Shown: positions 25,614 to 33,274, counted from the first letter of the stretch. The stretch is 36,464 bases of DNA from JBGSOW01 sp041738875 (GCA_041738875.1 JBGSOW010000027.1:1-36464); one strand, 5' to 3'. The notes: generated by a model from the letters alone, not told the origin. Translations and numbers: made by a program.

Positions 25614-26396
25614 TTACTCTGGCCTTAGTGTTCCAGAGAAAATCTGCCATGCTAACGCTGATTTGGCAACTAAACTTAGTACAATATAGGCTTTCTCTCC
25701 AAATAGGTAATTTTTCCAAGGTCCGACTTTTTTGTATTGGAGGAACATATTTAGAGCAAATATGTTGAAGAATAGGAAAATTGTGATAAGTATTCCGTAG
25801 ACGAATTCTGGGATATTTGTATCTACAGATGATACTGCTCCTAAGAAATACATGGCGATTACAATCCAAGGCACGATTCCTGCAAAACAGCCGAAGATAA
25901 ATGCTGTCCAGTCGGTCTTTTTGGTGGTTTGGTTGTGTTTTTCCATCATTAGACCGAAAAAGTTCATTGTTGCATTGAGCGCGAAGAGAAGAATCAGGCT
26001 TGGTAGATCGAACATTCCGCACAGAAGTGCAATTGCTACTATCATAACGGAAGAACTGAGAGAATACTCATACCAACGCATATAATTGATTTTATTCTTC
26101 AAATTTTTGACGTACCATTCATAAACTCCGGGTAAAATCAGCACGAAATGGAAAAAAGCTGACAAGAAAAGAAACGACGAGATAAATAAGCCCAGATTCA
26201 GGGTTGTAAACTGCTCAGTAATGGGTAGAACTGTTCTAAGTTGAAGATTGAAATCGAGGAAAGTTGTATTTATCGGCAAACTGAATTCACGACTAACTAG
26301 AACCATGATAACTCCTTGCACAAAGTGCAATACAGCCATAACGCCGTTGAAAATCCTGAGGTTTCTGTAAGTTTTTAATTCGCTTCCCGAGTCCAT
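25614..26396 (-). CDS. Heliorhodopsin
   Basis: Seven-transmembrane retinal protein of the heliorhodopsin family, 260 aa. The family signatures are distinctive: MRWYEYSLSSS in the third helix with counterion Glu110, ALNATMNFFG, the FAGIVPW segment, NIFALNMFLQY and the last-helix motif YIVLSLVAKSALAWQ, where Lys245 is the Schiff-base lysine. His24 and His83 occupy positions where family histidines are expected. Type I pump motifs are absent. Heliorhodopsins are not proton pumps in general and are thought to signal or to modulate partner proteins. By established topology the N-terminus is cytoplasmic. The gene has a good promoter and a downstream GlsB-type gene. No retinal synthesis gene is in the window. 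Confidence 0.95.
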   Translation of the reverse strand: MDSGSELKTYRNLRIFNGVMAVLHFVQGVIMVLVSREFSLPINTTFLDFNLQLRTVLPITEQFTTLNLGLFISSFLFLSAFFHFVLILPGVYEWYVKNLKNKINYMRWYEYSLSSSVMIVAIALLCGMFDLPSLILLFALNATMNFFGLMMEKHNQTTKKTDWTAFIFGCFAGIVPWIVIAMYFLGAVSSVDTNIPEFVYGILITIFLFFNIFALNMFLQYKKVGPWKNYLFGEKAYIVLSLVAKSALAWQIFSGTLRPE

Positions 26397-26406
26397 ATTT
26401 TGTGCT

Positions 26407-26418
26407 ACTAATATTAGT
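26407..26418. repeat. 12-bp palindrome in the heliorhodopsin leader
   Basis: ACTAATATTAGT, a perfect palindrome between the predicted heliorhodopsin transcript start and its ATG (26396). It shares CTAATATTA with the sppA hairpin (22984-22992). In AT-rich DNA this can occur by chance, but the position suits an operator. Confidence 0.4.
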
Positions 26419-26428
26419 TATTTAGAAT

Positions 26429-26456
26429 ACTATAACTTTTCCATAAAAGAGTGCAA
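26429..26456 (-). promoter_or_regulatory. Predicted heliorhodopsin promoter
   Basis: Minus strand TTGCAC (26451-26456), 16-nt spacer, TATAGT (26429-26434). The predicted leader is about 26 nt. It is divergent from the promoter of the 515-aa gene, with about 28 bp between the two -35 boxes. Confidence 0.5.
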
Positions 26457-26484
26457 ATACCCAAAAAATAGCCCATAACCACCT

Positions 26485-26514
26485 TTGACAGAACTACTAT
26501 ATATAACATATAAT
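26485..26514 (+). promoter_or_regulatory. Near-consensus sigma-A promoter of the 515-aa orphan gene
   Basis: TTGACA (26485-26490), 18-nt spacer, TATAAT (26509-26514). Both hexamers are perfect consensus. The predicted start near 26521 leaves a leader of about 30 nt before the ATG at 26551. This is the strongest promoter match I found in the window. Confidence 0.75.
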
Positions 26515-26550
26515 ATACCGATTATATTATCCACTATATCTCTTATAAAT

Positions 26551-28098
26551 ATGAGCAAAGGCAAAGCCAGTCCCGCAAAGCCCGAATCAGGAGGAAATGA
26601 AGAACAGCCAACAAACGGTATTGAAACACCAATAGCCTTATTCCCTGGGAATAAACATGCACTAACGGTTGGCTTATTTGGATTAATTGGACAATATAAT
26701 GAAGGCCTAGCAGGTCGATTAACTGACGTGTTGGGTAGGATTCCTGAAGAAGAAGGTCAGAGGTCTAGAGTCACTGGCAAACTTGGTATAGACGCGATGG
26801 CAGCGATAATGTCTTTGATGGAGTATACATTGAGGAGTGGTTCGGAAGGTAAATTTGATAGTGATAGTTATAGAAGTTTTCAAGAATACTCACGTGTTAA
26901 AAACCTATATTTTCTTCTAGAAAAAGCGTCTGACGATTTAGCAGTATTGGATGAACATGGAAATTTCAGATACCCCCATCTGATAATAATCCAGAACGAT
27001 ATTGCATTGCAGATACTCAGAGGTGGAATAGCTGATATAGAAGGTATAAGACGAGCTTTTGATGAAGCTCGTTGGGATTCAAGTGGTGTTGAAAGTGAGC
27101 TATCAAAACTTTTTGACAAAATGGATGTACATATCGAGGATCCAAATCGTGCGCTTGTGGAATTAAACATGCTGGCGCTATTGAATTTGAAGAACAAACT
27201 GTTTGAGGTAGATGAAGCTGTAGGTGAGGAATTCGCGCCTGCTTTAAGAGATGTTGCTATTCAAGCTTTAAAGGATAGATATGAGTATATGGATAAAATT
27301 CTTGAGGATGTAGGTAAACCATTTGACCAAACTACTAGAGAAGATAGTTTCGAGAGAGGGTATAGAACTATCCTTACTGATGTATTTGCAGGGCTTATGA
27401 GGCAATATTTAAAACAAGATGTGCGAGCCGGAAAAATTGTTGGAGATATTGATAAACTACAGGATGGAATAACCGATGTTATAAACCGTGGCAGTATTAT
27501 AAATAGGTTAATCAACGATTTTGGCGCAGTATGTATTCAATTCCCCGGTAACAACGAAGGTCATCTAGATAACTTAGACGACTTGATGGATCGATTAGAT
27601 AATGAATTAGGTATTAAAAACAGGCAGGGCATGTCTCCTAGAGAATACTTTAAAATGATTGCTGCAATTTTGAAGCCTGAAGACGAAAATGAAGCTAAAA
27701 GAAATATTTCTATTCATGCAAAGCAAGCAGCTGCGAAACTTTCAAGATTTATAAAAGATGCGAATGAAGGAGAATGTTCTATTGCCTTACCAGCATATGA
27801 GCAAAGTGAAAACACAAATGCAGATTGGCTCGAATTCCACGAACGAGTCGGTGAAGCTAGGGAAAGATTCAGATATGCGTATGAAGATCTCCAGAAGGCT
27901 TTAGGTGAAATAGATGAAAATTTCCCATACGCAAGGATATGGATAGAACGTTTCCTAATAAGACGAGGACCTGATGGTCAACTATCAGGGTTAAATACCG
28001 AATTCTACCTTGCAGCATTCGATAAAGGTGATTTCGATGTAAAAATCCGCCCAGAAGAAATGCTTTGTATGACCGAGAAACCGAAAAATAGAGTCTAA
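26551..28098 (+). CDS. Unknown protein of 515 aa, predominantly helical
   Basis: I do not recognise a family. The frame is open upstream to a TTG at 26485, but that TTG is the -35 box of a near-consensus promoter, so the ATG at 26551 (MSKGKASPAKPE) is the likely start. A disordered, Pro/Gly/Glu-rich N-terminus of about 25 residues precedes a long, mostly alpha-helical soluble region with many acidic and basic residues. Examples are FDKMDVHIEDPNRALVEL and EFHERVGEARERFRYAYEDL. There are no membrane segments, signal peptide, Walker motif or zinc site. It is divergent from heliorhodopsin and convergent with the 174-aa orphan gene. A strong promoter suggests abundant expression. Structural or regulatory roles are equally possible. 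Confidence 0.85.
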   Translation: MSKGKASPAKPESGGNEEQPTNGIETPIALFPGNKHALTVGLFGLIGQYNEGLAGRLTDVLGRIPEEEGQRSRVTGKLGIDAMAAIMSLMEYTLRSGSEGKFDSDSYRSFQEYSRVKNLYFLLEKASDDLAVLDEHGNFRYPHLIIIQNDIALQILRGGIADIEGIRRAFDEARWDSSGVESELSKLFDKMDVHIEDPNRALVELNMLALLNLKNKLFEVDEAVGEEFAPALRDVAIQALKDRYEYMDKILEDVGKPFDQTTREDSFERGYRTILTDVFAGLMRQYLKQDVRAGKIVGDIDKLQDGITDVINRGSIINRLINDFGAVCIQFPGNNEGHLDNLDDLMDRLDNELGIKNRQGMSPREYFKMIAAILKPEDENEAKRNISIHAKQAAAKLSRFIKDANEGECSIALPAYEQSENTNADWLEFHERVGEARERFRYAYEDLQKALGEIDENFPYARIWIERFLIRRGPDGQLSGLNTEFYLAAFDKGDFDVKIRPEEMLCMTEKPKNRV

Positions 28099-28150
28099 TT
28101 TTAAGAATGCCGATATCTTATTAATCTAATAATCTAAAGAATCCTGTGAA

Positions 28151-28675
28151 CTAAACTTCTCTTGAGCTAGCTATAAGGTGGAGTCCAGGAGTATCATGAT
28201 CAGTTCTTTCTCTGAATGTATCTTCATTTATATCCGAACCGCCCAGATAATAATAGAATCCACGAGGTGGACTCCATCTTAAAAATCTTCTTGCGTGTGC
28301 TATATAGCTGTGGTCATCCGGGCCATCAACACCAAAAGTTAAGAGTCTTCTTGAGTTAAACGCTTGAGCTATCTCTGCAACTAGCCTCAAATTAGTACCA
28401 TTATCGTTGATTACAACTCCGCCACCCTCACTGGGTAAATTACGAAGTAAACGATTATTTATAAAAGTTAAATTTATATTACCTGCGCCTTGCAAAACTA
28501 ATCCTGCTAATGAAACAAATACTCCAAGATCACCGCTTTTCAATAAATTACTTGTTTCCGGATTAAGCAGTAAGCCATTCGATAGTCTGTTGGTATCATC
28601 CTGAAGGCTTCCTACAGTCGCGCTTCGATTAGTATAATCCATTATAAGTAATTTGCGTTCTCCTCCTGCTGACAT
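28151..28675 (-). CDS. Unknown protein, 174 aa
   Basis: Soluble 174-aa protein starting MSAGGERKLLIMDYTNRSATVGSL at the ATG 28675. The alternation of hydrophobic strands and Gly/Asn (VFVSLAGLVLQGAGNINLTFI, GGGVVINDNG) suggests an alpha/beta fold with stretches that look like the end of a receiver or of an effector sensing domain, but no family motif is clear. The C-terminal part is aromatic and basic (RRFLRWSPPRGFYYYLGG). It is convergent with the 515-aa gene, stops about 50 nt apart. Upstream are two direct copies of TGATGTTATAT. Confidence 0.7.
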   Translation of the reverse strand: MSAGGERKLLIMDYTNRSATVGSLQDDTNRLSNGLLLNPETSNLLKSGDLGVFVSLAGLVLQGAGNINLTFINNRLLRNLPSEGGGVVINDNGTNLRLVAEIAQAFNSRRLLTFGVDGPDDHSYIAHARRFLRWSPPRGFYYYLGGSDINEDTFRERTDHDTPGLHLIASSREV

Positions 28676-28688
28676 ATGATTATATATG

Positions 28689-28722
28689 TGATGTTATATG
28701 GAGATTATACATGATGTTATAT
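28689..28722. repeat. Direct repeat pair upstream of the 174-aa gene
   Basis: TGATGTTATAT at 28689-28699 and again at 28712-28722, 23 bp apart, about two helical turns. Both lie within 50 bp upstream of the leftward gene start at 28675. Their spacing fits two binding sites for one regulator on the same face of the helix. Confidence 0.45.
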
Positions 28723-28779
28723 ATTGTACAAAATTTATTTTAAAAATATGAGGGTTTTTGCTTGGTTAGGTTGATAATT

Positions 28780-28793
28780 GGTGGGTGGGTGGG
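28780..28793 (+). other. G-quadruplex-like motif
   Basis: GGTGGGTGGGTGGG in an otherwise AT-rich spacer between two divergent genes. Four guanine runs with single-T loops can form a two-tetrad quadruplex on the + strand, about 95 nt upstream of the secreted SRPBCC gene. Confidence 0.5.
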
Positions 28794-28871
28794 CCTAACT
28801 GGTAAGGTTATTGGAGGTTTTGGACAAAATGGATTTGTTTGTATATATTGAGATATATATTTAACTTTTTT

Positions 28872-28876
28872 GAGGA
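28872..28876 (+). promoter_or_regulatory. Shine-Dalgarno of the SRPBCC gene
   Basis: GAGGA 10 nt before the ATG at 28887. Clear Shine-Dalgarno sites are scarce in this window, and this one decides the start against the in-frame upstream codon at 28839. Confidence 0.6.
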
Positions 28877-28886
28877 AAATACAATC

Positions 28887-29471
28887 ATGTTGAGTCTAAG
28901 AAAGTTAATTAGTTCATTTATTTTATTTGCAGTAGTTGTAGCGCCACTTTCACTAAGCTATGCAGCAAAAACTGAGGCGCAAGAACTTCCAGGATTAGAC
29001 AATATTTATTCAAGCATTTCAATCAGGCTAGACAATATCCCAAGAGCAGAGTTATATGCATTTATGACTGATCTAACGAATGAACCAGATTGGTATCCAG
29101 GTATTCTTAGTACAACACTGTTGCAAGAAGGTAATAACGGTGGACTTGTAGGACGAAAGTATGAGCAGGTTGCTTTTGTCACTGAAAATCTGACAACAAC
29201 GACTGAGATTGAAGTAAAGGCAGCAATTCCTAATTTCTACTACAGGATAAAAGGAACTGGTGATTTCGCTAGTTATGACGCAATCTATACTTTCTACTCA
29301 GTAAATGGCGGTCAGGGAACAGTTTACACACTTACATCAAAGTATGTAGCTCCTGGTTTCACTGAAGAGACTTTTGGGCAGTATATCTCGTTTGCATTGG
29401 GTAATTTGATTAATTACTACTCTGATAGATCAACGGGTAGTGTAGATTTACACTTTGTCTATATTAATTAA
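28887..29471 (+). CDS. Secreted SRPBCC (START-like) domain protein
   Basis: 194 aa from the ATG at 28887. An open frame continues upstream to 28839, but the Shine-Dalgarno and signal peptide favour this start. Residues 1-27 are a signal peptide with a good cleavage context (LSLSYAAK). The mature domain fits the polyketide-cyclase/SRPBCC fold: IRLDNIPRAELYAFMTDL at the start, then the DWYPGILSTTLL segment and a C-terminal helix (FGQYISFALGNLINYY). The ligand is unknown. SRPBCC proteins usually act in the cytosol, so secretion is uncommon. The last 24 bases overlap the convergent FMN reductase gene on the other strand. Confidence 0.8.
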   Translation: MLSLRKLISSFILFAVVVAPLSLSYAAKTEAQELPGLDNIYSSISIRLDNIPRAELYAFMTDLTNEPDWYPGILSTTLLQEGNNGGLVGRKYEQVAFVTENLTTTTEIEVKAAIPNFYYRIKGTGDFASYDAIYTFYSVNGGQGTVYTLTSKYVAPGFTEETFGQYISFALGNLINYYSDRSTGSVDLHFVYIN

Positions 29472-29987
29472 TTTAGTAAGAGTATCTTTAATTTTTTGTT
29501 GCGTCTCTGTGTCTGTAATGGTTCCGGTGCTATCAAATTTATCTTGAGCATTTGAGATCGGCAGACGCAGAGACGCACTAGTTCTAAATCCAAGTATACT
29601 TAGCAGTAAAAGTAGCTGATTCTGCGCTCTAACCGTACCAAATCCACCAGTTGATACACCCATAATTGCGACAGGTTTATCTTTAACAGCACTAGCCGAA
29701 TAACCTCTAGACAACCATTCACATGTATTTTTCAAAACACCCGGTACCATGTTGTTGTATTCTGGAGTTGAAAAGATAACAGCGTCACTTTCATTAATTT
29801 TAGAAATCAAAGATTTAACTTCAGCAGGCAAATCTGACTCTAAATCTTCTGAAAAGAAGGGGATAGCATCAATTTCAAAAACTTCAATACTAGCCTCACT
29901 GTTACTGAGTGACTGCAGATAACGACAAACCATTTTGTTGTAAGATTTCGTATGGATACTTCCTGGGATAGCTAGAATTTTTTTCAT
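29448..29987 (-). CDS. NADPH-dependent FMN reductase family protein
   Basis: Flavodoxin-like quinone/FMN reductase, 179 aa. Features: a phosphate-binding loop near the N-terminus (IPGSIHTKSYNK), PEYNNMVPGVLKN as the conserved flavin-isoalloxazine motif, and GVSTGGFGTVRAQNQL in the second half. A likely role is reduction of quinones or free flavin with NADPH. The start is ATG 29987; an AGGA 9 nt upstream may act as a Shine-Dalgarno. It overlaps the 3' end of the SRPBCC gene by 24 nt, tail to tail. Confidence 0.9.
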   Translation of the reverse strand: MKKILAIPGSIHTKSYNKMVCRYLQSLSNSEASIEVFEIDAIPFFSEDLESDLPAEVKSLISKINESDAVIFSTPEYNNMVPGVLKNTCEWLSRGYSASAVKDKPVAIMGVSTGGFGTVRAQNQLLLLLSILGFRTSASLRLPISNAQDKFDSTGTITDTETQQKIKDTLTKLINIDKV

Positions 29988-30060
29988 AATTTTTTTCCTA
30001 GTGAATTAATATAATCTGGTTTGTCTAGATTCTAGTATAATCTAAAATTCTCTTCTATTT

Positions 30061-30660
30061 CTATACCTTCAATAATCCTCGGAATCCGCGGTCGCTATAA
30101 AAAGATTTTGCGCTGTTGTGGTAGACGAAAATTGAATTGTATCTACGGTCTGAGAAGAGTGCGCCGCCTAGTCCTCTAATAGCCTTTGGTGTTCTGATCC
30201 AACTGGATGTTTTGGTGTCGAATTCGCCGGTTCTTTGTAGATTTCGGTATTGTTTTTCGTTTAGAATTTCAATTTTCATCGATTTGGCAATATCTAACGC
30301 GTTACCAGCGGGGAAAACTCCTTTCTTTTCTCTTTGTTTTTCTCCTTCGCGGTCGTAGCAGATATTTCTTCTGTTTGGGCTTTGTTCTGAGCAATCTACA
30401 AAGTGGTATTCGTCTGTTTCTGCGTCATAACCTACTACATCGGGTTCTCCACCTGTTTGTTCCATAGCATACAGTGATTCTAGTTTCTGGCCATCATCCT
30501 TCAACTTTTGCAATACTTTTGTCCAATTTACATCTTTATGTCTATTCATATTGTCGTAGAAACGAGTTTGTAGTGTGTTTAACAAGATTTTTGCTTCTTT
30601 TTCTGTGAGTTCGCTGTCAAATTTAACTTTTGCAATTGGTTTCCCGTTTCCTTTTGGCAT
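30061..30660 (-). CDS. DUF4256 domain protein
   Basis: 199-aa soluble protein matching the DUF4256 family: LLNTLQTRFYDNMNRHKDV early, GGEPDVVGYD, YHFVDCSEQSPNRRNICYD, and a C-terminal RAIRGLGGALFSDRRYN-like region with FVYHNSAKSFYSDRGFRG. Function unknown in all organisms where the family occurs, mostly free-living bacteria. The gene sits between the FMN reductase gene and tRNA-Ser(CGA), on the same strand as both. Confidence 0.87.
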   Translation of the reverse strand: MPKGNGKPIAKVKFDSELTEKEAKILLNTLQTRFYDNMNRHKDVNWTKVLQKLKDDGQKLESLYAMEQTGGEPDVVGYDAETDEYHFVDCSEQSPNRRNICYDREGEKQREKKGVFPAGNALDIAKSMKIEILNEKQYRNLQRTGEFDTKTSSWIRTPKAIRGLGGALFSDRRYNSIFVYHNSAKSFYSDRGFRGLLKV

Positions 30661-30729
30661 AATTATGTTGAATTAGTTTAAATTCATTAGTACCCCTATT
30701 ATCCTGATTTTATCATTTTAGAACTTTTT

Positions 30730-30818
30730 TGGCGGAAGCGGAGGGATTTGAACCCCCGTTGGATTTCTCCAGCATCGATTTCGAGTCGAGCCCGTTTGGC
30801 CAGCTCCGGCACGCTTCC
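30730..30818 (-). tRNA. tRNA-Ser (anticodon CGA)
   Basis: Minus strand. Acceptor GGAAGCG pairs with CGCTTCC. The D arm, the anticodon loop CTCGAAA (CGA, reading UCG), a long variable arm (TGGA/TCCA stem) and a T arm with TTCAAAT are all present, followed by discriminator G and an encoded CCA. The outermost anticodon-stem pair is a C/U mismatch. The long variable arm confirms a class II Ser tRNA. Confidence 0.93.
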
Positions 30819-31115
30819 ATAAGCAATTATCGCACACTGAGATTAATTAATATTTCCGCGCCATTTAATAAACCACTTTACATTTCTACTACTATGAGTA
30901 GGGTAGACAGACGGCAAGCCAGTTAAGGTTATAGATAATACTTGCATATAGCAACGTTATTTATGTACAATATAAAATTGCTATAAGATACATATATAGC
31001 ATGATATCTTGGTTGCAATTCAACCATCTTTCATAATTCAGATATAACATAAAATCACAATGATCCTTACATATTGCTATGGATAAACTCGCGTTTAGTT
31101 CTAAAGGTTTTATTA
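30819..31115. other. 297-bp spacer with repeated TTGCTAT elements
   Basis: No gene seen. It contains TTGCTAT at 30978-30984 and 31074-31080, its inverse ATAGCAA at 30948-30954 and a near copy ATAGCAT at 30996-31002. All lie upstream of the histidine-kinase-like gene. A 14-codon ORF (31079-31123) overlaps the kinase start. Confidence 0.4.
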
Positions 31116-32438
31116 ATGGTTAATGGTGTTCATCATGAAGGTGGTGGAACTAGAGCAAATCGTACACACAATAATCATGAAACAATTACCAATGGCGAGC
31201 ATGCACCAAGACCAAATCCTAGAGTACTCAAGGTTCTATTAGGTGAGGTATTCATTAATAATACGTTATTAGAGATTGCGTTAGAACAAAGCGCTCCAGT
31301 AACCATTCAGAGTCTTTACCCTAGGGCTACACCCATAAAAATAGCTACTGATAATATGTCAGATTATATGATTCTTGAGGAGGGTGGTGAAGTTAGGGTA
31401 GTAGACTGGGTTAATAACACGCAAAGGGATTCTAATACAAACGGCAAGTTACATATACTCACAAGGGATGGTGACTTATATCTTGGACAGATGGGCAATA
31501 ACAACCTTGGGCTGGAGGAGATGCATGTTGTTAGTCATGTAGATGTTTTATTACAAATATTAGATAATCAGGCACGGAGTATTGATCGGCTGATAATTGA
31601 TAACCAAAGATTGTGTGGTTTAATTGAAGGTGAACGCTCTGGTCGTAGGGGGGACAACATATCCTTGATAGTGGAGGCACAACAGCTCGAGAACGATAAT
31701 CGCGCTATAGAGCTTCAACTTCAACAGCTGAGAGTATTATTTGCGAACCTAATTCATGATTTAGGTAATAGACTTTCTATACCAATAATGTATGCATCAC
31801 TAATTAAATCAGCCCCGACAATAGAAACTCGAATAGGTCATGTAGATATGGTTGAAGGATCATTGACTAGGTTGTTAGACGATCTAAGGGAAAATATTAG
31901 AATGATAACATTAGCAGTAGTGAAAGGTGGCTTCGAAAGTGTTGACGTGCAAGGATTTCTACGTGAAACGATAGCAGAGTATAATTACAACGTAAACAAT
32001 GATAGGGGTGATAAATTTATGGATATTAGGATATGTGCTGAAAAAGCAACAGGATATATTAACCCTGACATTTTAAAAATAGGAATCAATAGCTTGCTAG
32101 ATAACATAGGTAAATATGCGTATGCTGTGAATGGTGGGTCACCACCAATAGTACTTATAGATATTCACGATTCTTATGGAGGGTTAACTATAACTTTTAC
32201 GAATGATACAGATCCAAATTATATTTTAACTCCAAAACAAATAGATGCTATGTTTCAAGCGATTGGGGAATCTTCTAGTGGTAGCACTGGAGTCGGGTTA
32301 GCAGTACTGAGGCAAATAATGAATTTGATAAATGGTAACTTAGATGTTGAATATTCGGATGAAGATAAAAAATTCAAAACAATGCTACATGTTCCAAAAG
32401 TAGCATATCTTAAAACAACTGGTTCAGAGGAGATTTAG
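31116..32438 (+). CDS. Soluble orphan histidine-kinase-like protein
   Basis: 440 aa from the ATG at 31116 (an upstream TTG at 31074 is less likely). No membrane segment. The N-terminal part (about 35-145) has alternating beta/alpha character (RVLKVLLGEVFINN, YMILEEGGEVRVVDWV) and could be a sensor domain of unknown type. A coiled-coil stretch (about 150-208) leads to the phospho-acceptor-like motif NLIHDLGNRLS with His214, and an ATPase domain follows: N box NSLLDN (325-330) and GSTGVGLAV (389-397). The usual DxGxG G1 box reads TNDTD, so ATP binding may be altered. No response regulator adjoins it. A tRNA-Arg gene on the other strand follows it. Confidence 0.8.
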   Translation: MVNGVHHEGGGTRANRTHNNHETITNGEHAPRPNPRVLKVLLGEVFINNTLLEIALEQSAPVTIQSLYPRATPIKIATDNMSDYMILEEGGEVRVVDWVNNTQRDSNTNGKLHILTRDGDLYLGQMGNNNLGLEEMHVVSHVDVLLQILDNQARSIDRLIIDNQRLCGLIEGERSGRRGDNISLIVEAQQLENDNRAIELQLQQLRVLFANLIHDLGNRLSIPIMYASLIKSAPTIETRIGHVDMVEGSLTRLLDDLRENIRMITLAVVKGGFESVDVQGFLRETIAEYNYNVNNDRGDKFMDIRICAEKATGYINPDILKIGINSLLDNIGKYAYAVNGGSPPIVLIDIHDSYGGLTITFTNDTDPNYILTPKQIDAMFQAIGESSSGSTGVGLAVLRQIMNLINGNLDVEYSDEDKKFKTMLHVPKVAYLKTTGSEEI

Positions 32439-32495
32439 TTAGTTTCTGCCTAGTAGATTTGGTTTTGGGGAAATATCAATATATCTTTTAACACA

Positions 32496-32569
32496 CGCCC
32501 TCAGGGGGATTCGAACCTCCAACCTTCACTTCCGCAAAGTGATGCTCTATCCAGTTGAGCTATGAGAGC
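32496..32569 (-). tRNA. tRNA-Arg (anticodon GCG)
   Basis: Minus strand, 74 nt. Acceptor GCTCTCA pairs with TGAGGGC (one G-T pair). D stem GCTC/GAGC, anticodon stem TCACT/AGTGA and loop TTGCGGA with anticodon GCG, T arm with TTCGAAT. No CCA is encoded. G34 reads CGC and CGT; most bacteria use A34 converted to inosine for these codons. Confidence 0.93.
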
Positions 32570-32641
32570 AAATTTTAGTTTTTCTGATTTATGTGGTTAG
32601 TAGCATTGATGCTAGTTATACACTGTGTAGATTATATCAGG

Positions 32642-33274
32642 TTAGCCGATAAATTCGTCCAATCTGGCGTAGTCGCCTAGCGTGAACGCGCTGATTATAT
32701 CCTCGCCAGTTTCTCCTTTTTGCAAATATGGCGCGTGTTTGAGTAGATATTTCGCAAGTTCGGAAGGGTTGCCAGTACCTACAAGCATTAAAAGTCGGTT
32801 GGGGTTATCTTTTGGATTTAAATCTACAATTAAAAGAAGTTGCTTATTTCTGCGTGAAAACCAAAAGCCACGCAATCTATCCCAGGTATAGAGAGTGTTG
32901 TTTGTGCGCAAGCCTTTGTTTGTGATTTCATGTTCAATAATTTTTGGTGGAATAGTGTTTGAAATATACAAAAGGATCATTAAAGAAATTAACGCAATAA
33001 CCAATAAATACTCCTGTGTAACAACCGCAACCGCAATCCCAATTATGAATACCAAAGAAACAATTCCATACCAATTCGCATTTTTCTCGCTATATACACG
33101 GTTGGGCGCTTCCCAAGTGTAGATTGACTGTAGTGGAGCGATCTCGAGCTCGCGGTCTCTTTGTATCTGTTCTGCCAAAGCAAGATCCTGCTTCAAAAGC
33201 TCGATTTTTGTACGGATTTGGTCCAATTGTTCAGGGTTATTCGCGCTAGTATTCACATTATTATTTTCGTCCAT
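32642..33274 (-). CDS. Two-TM membrane protein of unknown function, 210 aa
   Basis: An N-terminal acidic/coiled-coil region (about 14-45, QLDQIRTKIELLKQDLALAE) is followed by two adjacent membrane segments (about 68-108) and a cytoplasmic C-terminal domain (about 115-210). The KGLRTNNTLYTWDRLRGFWF region resembles the PH-like domains of small bacterial membrane proteins (inference). I do not recognise an exact family. The gene is transcribed leftward towards tRNA-Arg. The start is the ATG at 33274 with no obvious Shine-Dalgarno. Confidence 0.75.
   Translation of the reverse strand: MDENNNVNTSANNPEQLDQIRTKIELLKQDLALAEQIQRDRELEIAPLQSIYTWEAPNRVYSEKNANWYGIVSLVFIIGIAVAVVTQEYLLVIALISLMILLYISNTIPPKIIEHEITNKGLRTNNTLYTWDRLRGFWFSRRNKQLLLIVDLNPKDNPNRLLMLVGTGNPSELAKYLLKHAPYLQKGETGEDIISAFTLGDYARLDEFIG

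Noticed and set aside
25600..26022. 140-aa ORF in another frame of the heliorhodopsin gene
   Set aside because: Overlaps the convincing heliorhodopsin frame on the same strand; Arg/Cys-rich shadow.
26485..26550. 22-residue N-terminal extension of the 515-aa protein from a TTG
   Set aside because: The TTG is part of a consensus TTGACA -35 box, and the extension spans the -10 too, so it cannot be transcribed from this promoter.
30729..30926. 65-aa ORF over the tRNA-Ser(CGA) gene
   Set aside because: It reads through the tRNA antisense strand (MAEAEGFEPP), a well-known spurious translation.
31079..31123. 14-codon leader peptide before the kinase-like gene
   Set aside because: It overlaps the kinase start in another frame but shows no regulatory codon run and no ribosome-binding site.
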